A stretch of DNA of 64,000 nt. It comes from Ruminiclostridium sp. (GTDB taxonomy: Bacteria > Bacillota > Clostridia > Oscillospirales > Ruminococcaceae). How positions within the stretch are numbered: the first letter of the stretch is position 1; each line of letters begins with the position of its first letter. The stretch lies in assembly GCA_017935365.1 (NCBI GenBank), contig JAGBHT010000007.1, positions 1-64,000 of the forward strand, read 5' to 3'. Made by a program: the position numbers and the translations under genes. The notes beneath the pieces were generated by a model. The model was not told the origin of the DNA. It did not search any database and saw nothing but the letters and a program-made list of their open reading frames with translations. Shown here in pieces: positions 25,430-33,759 of this stretch.

Positions 25430-25987
25430 ATGAATATCTGGCACGACATTGACAAAGAAAGAGTAACCCCTAACGACTTTTTAGCCGTTATAGAAATATC
25501 AAAGGGCAGTAAGTCAAAATATGAGCTTGACAAGAAGACAGGCGTACTTATCCTTGACAGAATACTGTACACATCGACCCATTATCCCGCAAACTACGGA
25601 TTCATTCCGAAAACGCTTGCAGATGACGGCGATCCGCTCGATGTACTTGTACTGTGCAACGAACCTCTCGTTCCTCTGGTACTCGTACAGTGCTATCCGA
25701 TAGGCGTTATCAATATGATAGATAACGGTAAGATGGATCAGAAGATAATCGCAATTCCGTTTGAAGATCCGAACTATAACTCATACAGAAGCATTGAGGG
25801 TTTACCCTCGCACATCTTTGACGAAATGCTCCACTTCTTCAAGGTATACAAACAGCTTGAGGGCAAGGAAACTGCCGTTAACGAGGTTATGGGACATAAA
25901 GCGGCAGTTGAGATAATCAAGGAATGTATCGCGAACTACGATGAGGTTTACGGCGAAAAGTACAATAACGATGATACTAGCAAGTAA
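25430..25987 (+). CDS. ppa: Inorganic pyrophosphatase, family I
   Basis: Hydrolyses pyrophosphate to drive biosynthesis. 185 aa. N-terminal IEISKGSKSKYELDKKTGVLILDR carries the substrate-binding Lys/Glu; YPANYGFIPKTLADDGDPLDVLVL holds the metal-binding Asp triad signature (DGDPLDV); a later KMDQKIIAIP follows. Soluble and cytoplasmic. AGGAAAGG lies upstream of the ATG. The last 17 nt overlap maf. Confidence 0.97.
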   Translation: MNIWHDIDKERVTPNDFLAVIEISKGSKSKYELDKKTGVLILDRILYTSTHYPANYGFIPKTLADDGDPLDVLVLCNEPLVPLVLVQCYPIGVINMIDNGKMDQKIIAIPFEDPNYNSYRSIEGLPSHIFDEMLHFFKVYKQLEGKETAVNEVMGHKAAVEIIKECIANYDEVYGEKYNNDDTSK

Positions 25988-26519
25988 ATCCCCACGCAGA
26001 ATTGAGCTTATGACACTGGCAGGCTTTGATTTCACAGCTGTTCCTGCCACAGGTGAAGAGAATATCCCCGACGGCACATCGCCGTCAGACGCGGTACTGT
26101 TGCTGTCCCTTCAGAAAGCAGAGGAGATAGCAGAGAAATATCCCTGTGACACAGTTATAGGTGCGGATACGGTGGTAGCGCTCGGTAACGGAATTATGGG
26201 CAAGCCAAAGACTGAGCAGGACGCCTTCGATATGCTGAAAAAGCTGTCAGGCAGGACACACACGGTACTTACGGGAGTATGCGTTATTTCTCCCGATAAG
26301 CATATACATTTTTACGAAAAGACCGAGGTGGAATTCTATCCGCTCGGCGATGATGAGATAAGGCGATATATTGCGAGCGGTGAGCCTATGGATAAGGCAG
26401 GCGCATACGGCATTCAGGAAAAGGGCGCTATGTTCGTCAAACGCATAAACGGCGATTTTTACAATGTTGTAGGACTTCCAGTGGCACGGCTTGCAAGGGA
26501 GCTTAAATCTCTCGATTAA
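25971..26519 (+). CDS. maf: Maf-type nucleotide pyrophosphatase
   Basis: House-cleaning NTP pyrophosphatase (dTTP/UTP or modified nucleotides); in Bacillus linked to septum arrest. 182 aa. MILASKSPRRIELMTLAGF, the GADTVV motif near 67 with catalytic Asp, GKPKTEQDAFDMLKKLSGRTHTVLTGV, and C-terminal EPMDKAGAYGIQ…GDFYNVVGLP. The ATG at 25971 lies inside ppa; a frame start at 25941 adds ten residues foreign to the family. Translation is probably coupled to ppa. Confidence 0.94.
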   Translation: MILASKSPRRIELMTLAGFDFTAVPATGEENIPDGTSPSDAVLLLSLQKAEEIAEKYPCDTVIGADTVVALGNGIMGKPKTEQDAFDMLKKLSGRTHTVLTGVCVISPDKHIHFYEKTEVEFYPLGDDEIRRYIASGEPMDKAGAYGIQEKGAMFVKRINGDFYNVVGLPVARLARELKSLD

Positions 26520-26547
26520 GAATCTGTTAATGAAAGGACGCAAAGGT

Positions 26548-26811
26548 ATGTTATTTTTGAACAACGCATTCACAAGAGATATTACAGAGTACGACGGAGA
26601 AGTACTCAAAGAAGTCAAGACCGTTGACGGAAAGATATATCTTTCAAACGGCGCTATCATTAAAGAGGGTGTTGTCGGAAAATTCTTCGATATTGCAACG
26701 AATGAAAAGTACGGCACTGTATTTGAGGCTGACGGTCCCGATGAGATCGGTCCGATTGTAGGTTTTGCACCTGTTACGGGCGATTCCGCTCCCGACTATT
26801 TCGCATTCTGA
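26548..26811 (+). CDS. Unknown 87-residue acidic protein
   Basis: Not recognised. MLFLNNAFTRDITEYDGEVLKEVK, a run of alternating beta-type residues, then an acidic ending DEIGPIVGFAPVTGDSAPDYFAF. No membrane segment or signal. ATG 26548 is preceded by AAAGGA at 9 nt spacing; an in-frame ATG at 26530 lacks a site. 28 nt after maf and closed by a terminator, so probably third gene of the ppa-maf transcript. Confidence 0.65.
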   Translation: MLFLNNAFTRDITEYDGEVLKEVKTVDGKIYLSNGAIIKEGVVGKFFDIATNEKYGTVFEADGPDEIGPIVGFAPVTGDSAPDYFAF

Positions 26812-26832
26812 TTATTGAAAAACTTCGCAAAC

Positions 26833-26864
26833 AGCGGCAGAGCAACACGCTTTGCCGCTTTTTT
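26833..26864 (+). terminator. Terminator of the ppa-maf unit
   Basis: AGCGGCAGAGC/GCTTTGCCGCT stem (one mismatch), 5-nt loop, then TTTTTT. Confidence 0.92.
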
Positions 26865-26940
26865 CTATGCTGTTTTTCTCAGATTGGTTGGATTTGCTGA
26901 TTTAATAAACCAATGTTCGAATTTTATGCCGAAATATATG

Positions 26941-26969
26941 TTGCATACAACTGATATTTGTGCTAAACT
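26941..26969 (+). promoter_or_regulatory. Promoter of the XRE-ABC-ABC operon
   Basis: -35 TTGCAT (26941-26946), 17-bp spacer, -10 TAAACT (26964-26969) with TGC extension. An inverted repeat ATTGGTT-N18-AACCAAT (26883-26914) lies 27 bp upstream and may be an operator. Confidence 0.75.
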
Positions 26970-26993
26970 TAATGCAAACAAGGGGGATTTGAT

Positions 26994-27902
26994 ATGGAAA
27001 CAATTTTTTCAAAACAGTTACAGAAGCTGAGAAAGCAAAGCGGTATCACACAGGAACAGCTTGCCGCTAAGCTCGGCGTTACCGCTCAGGCGGTATCAAA
27101 GTGGGAAAACGGGAGCTACCCGGACGGTGATTTACTGCCTAAGATAGCGGACATCTTCGATGTTTCTATAGACAATCTTTACGGCAGAGGAGAGGAAAAG
27201 TGTTCGTTTGAACAGCAGGTTATGAATCATATGCGGGCTATAGCAGACAGCAGTCAGGATTCCTGTGCTGAGTGGCTGGAAAATTACCTTAACATAATCT
27301 GGGCTATGCAGCTTACTGCGTGGCGTGAAAATCGCTATTACTATGATCTTCCCGATTTTAAAGATTCAAACGGCACGATTGCTTCCGAATGCACCTGTAA
27401 TACAGGCGTGACGTATGTGCGGCTTAATAAGGATTTCCGCTATTTTACATTTATAGAACAGCCGGAGAGTTTCGCAAAACAGTTTTCGGATATTGATAAG
27501 CTGTCGGAACTGTTCAGGTTCTTAGGAGATAAGATGAATTTAAAGGTGGTAATGTATCTTCTTTCTCTTGATAACGGCGAGGTAGTCGGTGCCTCGACCA
27601 TAGCAACTCATCTCGGTTATCCGAAAGAAAAGATAGAAAAAGCGCTTCAGTATCTTTTGAGCATCAACGGCTCAAACAAAGAGATAATCGAAATAAGCGT
27701 GCTTTGCGCCGACAATGATAAAGAAAAAGTCTATGGAGTAAGAAACTACTTACCTGAAATGCTTATTTTGCTGACAGGTGCGTTTGCCGTACTCAATCAG
27801 CCGCATGGTTATCAGACAAGCGTAAACAACCGTGATTATCCTTTCTTTGACCGAAAGGACATGAGCTTTATAAAACCGGGAGAGAAAAATGAAGAAAAAT
27901 AA
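26994..27902 (+). CDS. XRE-family transcriptional regulator
   Basis: 302 aa. Residues 1-60 are a Cro/C1-type helix-turn-helix: QLQKLRKQSGITQEQLAAKLGVTAQAVSKWENGSYPDGDLLPKIADIF. The long C-terminal part has a winged-helix-like stretch near 190-230 (GEVVGASTIATHLGYPKEKIEKALQYLLSING), so it may sense a ligand or bind DNA twice. AAGGGGG precedes the ATG. Its last 14 nt overlap the first ABC gene, so it probably controls its own exporter operon. Confidence 0.9.
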   Translation: METIFSKQLQKLRKQSGITQEQLAAKLGVTAQAVSKWENGSYPDGDLLPKIADIFDVSIDNLYGRGEEKCSFEQQVMNHMRAIADSSQDSCAEWLENYLNIIWAMQLTAWRENRYYYDLPDFKDSNGTIASECTCNTGVTYVRLNKDFRYFTFIEQPESFAKQFSDIDKLSELFRFLGDKMNLKVVMYLLSLDNGEVVGASTIATHLGYPKEKIEKALQYLLSINGSNKEIIEISVLCADNDKEKVYGVRNYLPEMLILLTGAFAVLNQPHGYQTSVNNRDYPFFDRKDMSFIKPGEKNEEK

Positions 27903-29739
27903 AGAGAAGAACACTAATCCTTATCATAAGGAATACGGTGTTTTAAGCAACAGCATTCACGCATTGAGATCAATGCTTGATTATACACACAAGTTTATAC
28001 CTGTTATAATAATCAGCGTAGTCTGTGCACCGATAATGCAGTATCTGTGGTCGTTTATATCGAAGTTCGTTATTGATATGATAACTACAGGTCAGAGCGT
28101 AGCGTCGCTTGCATTGCTGATGGGCGGATTTACCGTAATACAGATCGCGGCTACTATGCTGAACCTTTACGGAAACTCGTTCTATCACAATTATATCGGA
28201 GCGAGATTCCGCCAGATGGGACTTAAAAACCGCAAGATAATGTCGGTGGATTACGGCTGTCTTGAGGACAAGGACTTCATGGACTGCTATCAGAAAGCGG
28301 GAAACGCCTGTAACAGCAACAATAACGGTATAGAAGGTATGATGAGAGGCATTGTGCGTCTTCTCACGCTTATACCGATAATCGTTGTCGGTATCGCCAT
28401 TCTCGGTACGATGAATATTTTTATCGTTATTGCTATACTTATCTGCTCGGTACTGCAATTTTTTGTTACCAATAAGACAAACGCTTACGCTAAGAAAAAG
28501 GTGTGGGATCCGTTAGCTCCGTGGTGGCGCAGACATAATTATCTTTCATATACCACGAGCGACTTTGAGGCGGCTAAGGATATAAGAATGTTCGGAATAT
28601 CCGACTGGCTTACAGAGAAGTTCAGAGCGCTGAACAAAGAACGCTATGCGGCGCAGAAGAAAAATTCAAAGATATGGGCGGTGTCGGCAACAGTAAATGC
28701 TGTACTCTGGGCAGGAGTGCAAACTGCGGTTTACGCATGGCTTTTATACAGTGTTGTAAACGGAACTATGACGATAGGCAATTTCACTTTGTATCTTGCG
28801 TCGTCAATGACATTCTTTGATTATACAAATCAGCTTCTTACCGCTATATCGGATATACTTGCAAGGAGCAGGGAATATGACGATTTCCGCAGCTTTATGG
28901 ACGCAGATTGCGGTGATAAGGACGACAAAGGAATTGATGTTCCGCAGTGTGACAGCTATGAATTTACGTTCCGCAATGTTTCGTTCAAATATCCCAAGGC
29001 TGAAAAGTATGTGCTTAAAAACGTCAATATCACTCTTAACGCGGGTGAACGGCTTGCGGTGGTAGGGCTTAACGGCGCAGGAAAATCCACCTTTATAAAG
29101 CTGTTGTTAAGGCTGTACGAGGTCACGGAGGGTGAGATACTGCTGAACGGTGTCAATATAAAACAGTATAACAAGCACAGCTATTATAAGATTTTCTCTC
29201 CTGCTTTTCAGGAAGTCGAACTGTTCGCATTTCCTCTGTATATGAACGTTTCGATGAGCAGTCCCGAAATATCCGATAAGGAAAGGGCTAAGCAATGTGT
29301 TATTGATTCGGGACTTGAAAATAAGCTGAATGAGCTTGAAAAAGGCATGGATACAGAGATACTAAAGGTCGTTTACGACGACGGCGTTGACCTGTCGGGC
29401 GGCGAAAAACAGAAGCTGGCTCTTGCGAGGGCGCTATATAAAAATGCGCCTGTAGTGGTTCTTGACGAGCCTACGGCGGCGCTCGACGCACTTGCGGAAA
29501 GCAAGTTGTACGGGGACTTTGACAAGCTTATCGGCAACAAGACAGCGGTTTATATCAGCCACAGATTAAGCTCTACCCAGTTCTGCGACAAGATAGCAAT
29601 GTTCAGGGACGGCGGCATAGTCGAGTACGGAACTCACAGCGAGCTTATGGACAAGGGCGGAGAATATGCAAATATGTTCAATGTCCAGGCTCAGTATTAT
29701 ATTGATAACAATGAAAGCGGGGTGGCTGTCAATGCGTAA
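27889..29739 (+). CDS. ABC exporter half-transporter 1 (TMD-NBD)
   Basis: 616 aa: a six-helix exporter domain (about 35-340) followed by a nucleotide-binding domain with Walker A GLNGAGKST, signature LSGGEKQKLALARAL, Walker B VVVLDEPTAALD with catalytic Glu, and switch ISHRLSS. There is no peptidase domain, so it is not a leader-cleaving bacteriocin exporter. Overlaps the regulator by 14 nt and the second half-transporter by 8 nt; the two would form a heterodimer. Substrate unknown, likely a drug or peptide. Confidence 0.93.
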   Translation: MKKNKEKNTNPYHKEYGVLSNSIHALRSMLDYTHKFIPVIIISVVCAPIMQYLWSFISKFVIDMITTGQSVASLALLMGGFTVIQIAATMLNLYGNSFYHNYIGARFRQMGLKNRKIMSVDYGCLEDKDFMDCYQKAGNACNSNNNGIEGMMRGIVRLLTLIPIIVVGIAILGTMNIFIVIAILICSVLQFFVTNKTNAYAKKKVWDPLAPWWRRHNYLSYTTSDFEAAKDIRMFGISDWLTEKFRALNKERYAAQKKNSKIWAVSATVNAVLWAGVQTAVYAWLLYSVVNGTMTIGNFTLYLASSMTFFDYTNQLLTAISDILARSREYDDFRSFMDADCGDKDDKGIDVPQCDSYEFTFRNVSFKYPKAEKYVLKNVNITLNAGERLAVVGLNGAGKSTFIKLLLRLYEVTEGEILLNGVNIKQYNKHSYYKIFSPAFQEVELFAFPLYMNVSMSSPEISDKERAKQCVIDSGLENKLNELEKGMDTEILKVVYDDGVDLSGGEKQKLALARALYKNAPVVVLDEPTAALDALAESKLYGDFDKLIGNKTAVYISHRLSSTQFCDKIAMFRDGGIVEYGTHSELMDKGGEYANMFNVQAQYYIDNNESGVAVNA

Positions 29740-31546
29740 AGCAAAAGAGAAAAAGATACTGCCTACGCTTAAATTTATGCTGAAAACGGCAGTAAAGAAT
29801 AAGCCTCAGCTGTTTATTGCTTATGCGCTGCAGGTGGTGGTTTCGTTTTCGCAGACAATGGTTAATATCATCTCGTCAAAATATCTTGTAGATGAGATCG
29901 CCGCAATAATCGGCGGCGGTAAAGCTGAGGAGCATATACCTACTGCGATATTCTGCATTGCGCTTATAGTCGGTGTGACCTTGCTTGCGGCACTTATCAA
30001 TTATCTTGTTAACGAGATGAAGAATGTTTATTCCGAGTGGTTCAACGAGTATTTTGAAGTAAGCCTGTCCGAAAAGGTTATGAAGATGGATTTTGAGCAT
30101 ACCGAAGACCCGGATACCCTTGATCAGATGAACAAAGCAAAAGAGGGTATGTCGTGGTACAGCGGCGGAGTAGTGGGAATACTCAACAATTTCTTTAACG
30201 TTGTTTCAAACTGCGTGAAAGTGCTGGGCGTCATAACGATAATTGCCGTTACCTGTCCGCTGCTTCTGCCGATACAGATCATATCACTTGTTCTGATTAC
30301 AATATTTACTAATAAGTGCAACAAGATAGATATTGAGTATTTCAAGAAGATGTCTAAAATCAATCGTCTTTTCGGATATTTCTTCTACCAGCTGTCCGAT
30401 CCGTCAAACGGTAAGGAAGTCAGATTATTTGACAGTAAGGATATGATGTGCGATAAAGCAGACTACTACAGCAATAAAACTTTAGATACATTCAGGGAAC
30501 AGTGCAGGGCACAGCTCAAGTACACGCAATATTCAAATATCACAAACGGACTGCGTGACGGGATCTCGTATTTCTACATAGGCTTTAAGGCGCTGACAGG
30601 TGCGATTACACTCGGCGATTTTACAATGTGCGTTTCATCTGCTTCAACGCTCTACTGGGGGCTGTATTCTATTGTATCCGGCATTGCTGATACAATAAAG
30701 GCGTGCGGTTATGCATACGAATATCTGAAATTTGATTCAATTCCCGACAGAATGACCAAAGGCGATAAACCGATTTCAAATGGCGAACACGTTATAGAAT
30801 TCAGAAACGTAAGCTTCAAATATCCGAGAAGTGAAAAATATGTTCTCAGAAATATAAATATCACGATTAAACAAGGTGAGCATCTCTCGGTAGTCGGACT
30901 TAACGGTGCGGGAAAGACAACGTTTATAAAGCTCCTTTGCCGTATGTATGATGTGACCGACGGTGAGATACTGATTGATAATATCAATATAAAGGACTAC
31001 TCCGACAGCGAGTACAGAAAGCTTTTCTCAGTGGTATTTCAGGATTTTGAACTGTTTGCTTTCAGCCTTAAGGAGAATATCATACTTGACGAGCAGGAAG
31101 ACGAAGAAAAGCTTATCAGAACGCTTAAAATGTCAGGCTTATATGAAGACGCATTGAAACTTGAAAACAAGTTTGATACAACGATTTTCAAAAGCTATGA
31201 TGAAAACGGCACGGAGCTTTCGGGCGGTCAGCAACAGAAAACTGCGATCTGCCGTGCTTTATACCGCGACAGCCCGATAGTAATTCTTGACGAGCCTACA
31301 GCGGCGCTCGACCCTGTAGCCGAATACGAGATATACAAGCACTTCAATGAGCTTGTAGGCGGAAAGACAGCTATCTACATATCCCACAGACTGTCAAGCT
31401 GTAAGTTCTGCGATGAAATCGCTGTATTTGCCGATGATACAATAAAGGAATACGGCACGCACGATGAGCTTGTGAAAATCGAAAACGGTATTTATTCCGA
31501 AATGTACAACGCTCAGGCACAGTATTATGTAGAGAACGCATCGTAA
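29732..31546 (+). CDS. ABC exporter half-transporter 2 (TMD-NBD)
   Basis: 604 aa of the same build: helices about 25-330, Walker A GLNGAGKTT, signature LSGGQQQKTAICRAL, Walker B IVILDEPTAALD, switch ISHRLSS. Unlike many heterodimeric exporters, both partners keep the catalytic Glu and a canonical LSGG, so both ATP sites look active. The ATG at 29732 overlaps the end of the partner; the frame start at 29666 lies deep inside it. Ends at a hairpin shared with feoB. Confidence 0.92.
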   Translation: MRKAKEKKILPTLKFMLKTAVKNKPQLFIAYALQVVVSFSQTMVNIISSKYLVDEIAAIIGGGKAEEHIPTAIFCIALIVGVTLLAALINYLVNEMKNVYSEWFNEYFEVSLSEKVMKMDFEHTEDPDTLDQMNKAKEGMSWYSGGVVGILNNFFNVVSNCVKVLGVITIIAVTCPLLLPIQIISLVLITIFTNKCNKIDIEYFKKMSKINRLFGYFFYQLSDPSNGKEVRLFDSKDMMCDKADYYSNKTLDTFREQCRAQLKYTQYSNITNGLRDGISYFYIGFKALTGAITLGDFTMCVSSASTLYWGLYSIVSGIADTIKACGYAYEYLKFDSIPDRMTKGDKPISNGEHVIEFRNVSFKYPRSEKYVLRNINITIKQGEHLSVVGLNGAGKTTFIKLLCRMYDVTDGEILIDNINIKDYSDSEYRKLFSVVFQDFELFAFSLKENIILDEQEDEEKLIRTLKMSGLYEDALKLENKFDTTIFKSYDENGTELSGGQQQKTAICRALYRDSPIVILDEPTAALDPVAEYEIYKHFNELVGGKTAIYISHRLSSCKFCDEIAVFADDTIKEYGTHDELVKIENGIYSEMYNAQAQYYVENAS

Positions 31547-31559
31547 AAAGCATATAAGA

Positions 31560-31598
31560 AATACCCGCACGGTGAGGCTAAATTACCGTGTGGGTATT
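31560..31598. terminator. Bidirectional hairpin between ABC operon and feoB
   Basis: 14-bp stem AATACCCGCACGGT/ACCGTGTGGGTATT with one G-T pair and an 11-nt loop. The T tracts are short on both sides. Confidence 0.7.
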
Positions 31599-31609
31599 CT
31601 GTTATTATT

Positions 31610-33682
31610 CTATGCTATACCGAGCAAGGTGCATAACCCGTTTACTGCCATACAAAGCGCTATTCCGATAACTGTCGGCACAGCAAAGCTGATTGCAGTC
31701 CATTTAATGCTCTTTGTTTCCTTGTATACCGTAAGACATGATGTCGAGCAAGGGAAGTGGAACAGCACAAATATTATCATACATACAGCCGTTACTGTGG
31801 TCCAGCCGTTTGATACAAATAAATCTTTCAGTGCGGAAAGCTCCGATATTTCGGTAAGTGCTGTACCCTCGGAGTACGCCATTATGACAATAGGTATAAC
31901 TATCTCGTTTGCGGGAAATCCGAGTATAAACGCAAACAGGATAACACCGTCAAGCCCCATCAGTCTGCCCAACGGGTCAAGAAAAGCGGTGCAGTGTCCG
32001 AGTAGTGATATATCGCCGACAGTTACGTTAGCCATTATCCATATTATAAGTCCCGCAGGTGCCGCAATGAGCACAGCTCTTCCGAGTACAAACAATGTTC
32101 TGTCAAGGAATGCCCTTACCAGTACTTTCCCAAATTGTGGGGTACGGTACGGCGGAAGTTCGAGAGTAAAAGACGACGGAATACCTTTGAGCAGTGTTTT
32201 TGATAAGAACCTTGAAACAAGCATTACAGCGGCAATAGCGGCGGCGATGACAACGCACAGCCACAATGCCGCAATAAATCCCGAACCTGCAACAGCAGGT
32301 ATTCCTATTGCAAACATAGTGATAATGCTTATAATGGTCGGGAATTTTCCGTTGCATGGCATAAGCGACGATGTAATTATCGCCATAAGACGTTCACGTT
32401 TGCTGTCGATAATTCTTGCACCGGTAATTCCGCAGGCGTTACAGCCGAGGCTCATACAAAGGCACAGCGCCTGTTTGCCGCACGCTCCCGCCTTTTTGAA
32501 CGATTTATCCAGATTGAAAGCTATTCTCGGAAGTATTCCGTAATCTTCAAGAATAGTAAACAGCGGAAAGAATATTGCCATTGGCGGAAGCATTACTGCT
32601 ACCACCCACGCCAGCACCCTGAACACGCCTTCGGTCAGAATACTGTTGACGACCGGCGGCGTTCCGACAGCCGAAAGTCCGTCACGAAGCAACGATTCAA
32701 GCTTTCCGAAAAGCTCCGAGAGCAGGGAAGAGGGGTAGTTTGCACCCGCTATCGTTATCCACAGTATCGCAAGCAGCATAAGAAGCATTATCGGTATTCC
32801 CGTTAGTTTGCCTGTAAGTATGCGGTCGATCTTCCTGTCACGGATAAATTTCTTATCTGTCGATTTGCGGACGCATTCAGCCGCTATCCCCTCTGCCGTT
32901 ATGAATATACATGATACAGTTTCGTCTGCAAACGGTTTATCGGTCTGCAATATAAGTTCCTCAGCCCTTTGCAGTAAAGGTTCATATTTCTCTGAGCATA
33001 TCCCATATTTACTGCAAAGACTTTTTTTCATATCATCATCGTTTTGCAGTAATCTCAGGCAGATAAACCGCTGTTTTCTTGTGTCATCGGTAATGCCGTT
33101 TGCAAGCAGCATCAGCTCCGATATTGCGCTTTCTGTTCTTTTTGTGTAAATCATCGGATTCGGAGCACGGCAGTTTTCGCCCGATGCAGTCTTTTCAATC
33201 GCAGAAAGCAGTTTATCAAGCCCTTTTTTACTGCGTGCCGAGGTTGCGACAACCTCTGTCCCGAGTATATCTGACAGCTTTTGTATATCTACGCCTATGT
33301 TTTTCTTTGCCGCTTCGTCTATCATATTCACGCAAATTACCACTCGGTCCGTTATCTCGGTTATCTGCAATACAAGGTTGAGATTTCGCTCAAGGCAGGA
33401 GGCATCGCAGACTACTACAGTGACATCGGGTTTTGCAAAACAGATATGATCCCGTGCTATAACTTCTTCTGCCGAATGCGCACACAATGAGTATGTGCCG
33501 GGAAGATCGGTTATCTCATACAGATCATTATGATATATATAGCTTCCGACAGCGTTGCCTACTGTTTTTCCTACCCAGTTTCCTGTGTGCTGTTTCAGCC
33601 CTGTCAATGCGTTGAACACGGTACTCTTACCGACATTCGGATTGCCAGCGAGAGCAATAGTGTATTCTCTGTCGTATTTCAT
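31610..33682 (-). CDS. feoB: Ferrous iron transporter FeoB
   Basis: 690-aa inner-membrane Fe(II) uptake protein. The N-terminal GTPase has G1 GNPNVGKST, G3 DLPGTYS and G4 NMID; its switch I reads QHTGNWVGKTVG rather than the common VGNWPGVTVE. A helical linker follows, then the permease with two gate repeats around CNACGITGARIIDSKRERL and the C-terminal NEIVIPI. FeoA and FeoC are not adjacent, which differs from the usual feoAB layout. AAAGG upstream sets the ATG at 33682; the GTG at 33691 overlaps that site. Confidence 0.95.
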   Translation of the reverse strand: MKYDREYTIALAGNPNVGKSTVFNALTGLKQHTGNWVGKTVGNAVGSYIYHNDLYEITDLPGTYSLCAHSAEEVIARDHICFAKPDVTVVVCDASCLERNLNLVLQITEITDRVVICVNMIDEAAKKNIGVDIQKLSDILGTEVVATSARSKKGLDKLLSAIEKTASGENCRAPNPMIYTKRTESAISELMLLANGITDDTRKQRFICLRLLQNDDDMKKSLCSKYGICSEKYEPLLQRAEELILQTDKPFADETVSCIFITAEGIAAECVRKSTDKKFIRDRKIDRILTGKLTGIPIMLLMLLAILWITIAGANYPSSLLSELFGKLESLLRDGLSAVGTPPVVNSILTEGVFRVLAWVVAVMLPPMAIFFPLFTILEDYGILPRIAFNLDKSFKKAGACGKQALCLCMSLGCNACGITGARIIDSKRERLMAIITSSLMPCNGKFPTIISIITMFAIGIPAVAGSGFIAALWLCVVIAAAIAAVMLVSRFLSKTLLKGIPSSFTLELPPYRTPQFGKVLVRAFLDRTLFVLGRAVLIAAPAGLIIWIMANVTVGDISLLGHCTAFLDPLGRLMGLDGVILFAFILGFPANEIVIPIVIMAYSEGTALTEISELSALKDLFVSNGWTTVTAVCMIIFVLFHFPCSTSCLTVYKETKSIKWTAISFAVPTVIGIALCMAVNGLCTLLGIA

Positions 33683-33710
33683 ATTTTTCACCTTTCAGCT
33701 AATGTAATAC

Positions 33711-33739
33711 ATTATATGAAAATGCGACAGAAATGTTAA
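33711..33739 (-). promoter_or_regulatory. Sigma-A promoter of feoB
   Basis: Minus strand: -35 TTAACA (33734-33739), 17-bp spacer, -10 TATAAT (33711-33716). No clear Fur box is seen. Confidence 0.8.
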
Positions 33740-33759
33740 GAATGCAGCGGTATCGTTTC

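Noticed and set aside
31572..32543. 323-codon plus-strand frame inside feoB
   Set aside because: Lies opposite the FeoB permease domain; low-complexity Ile/Ser/Pro shadow without a domain.
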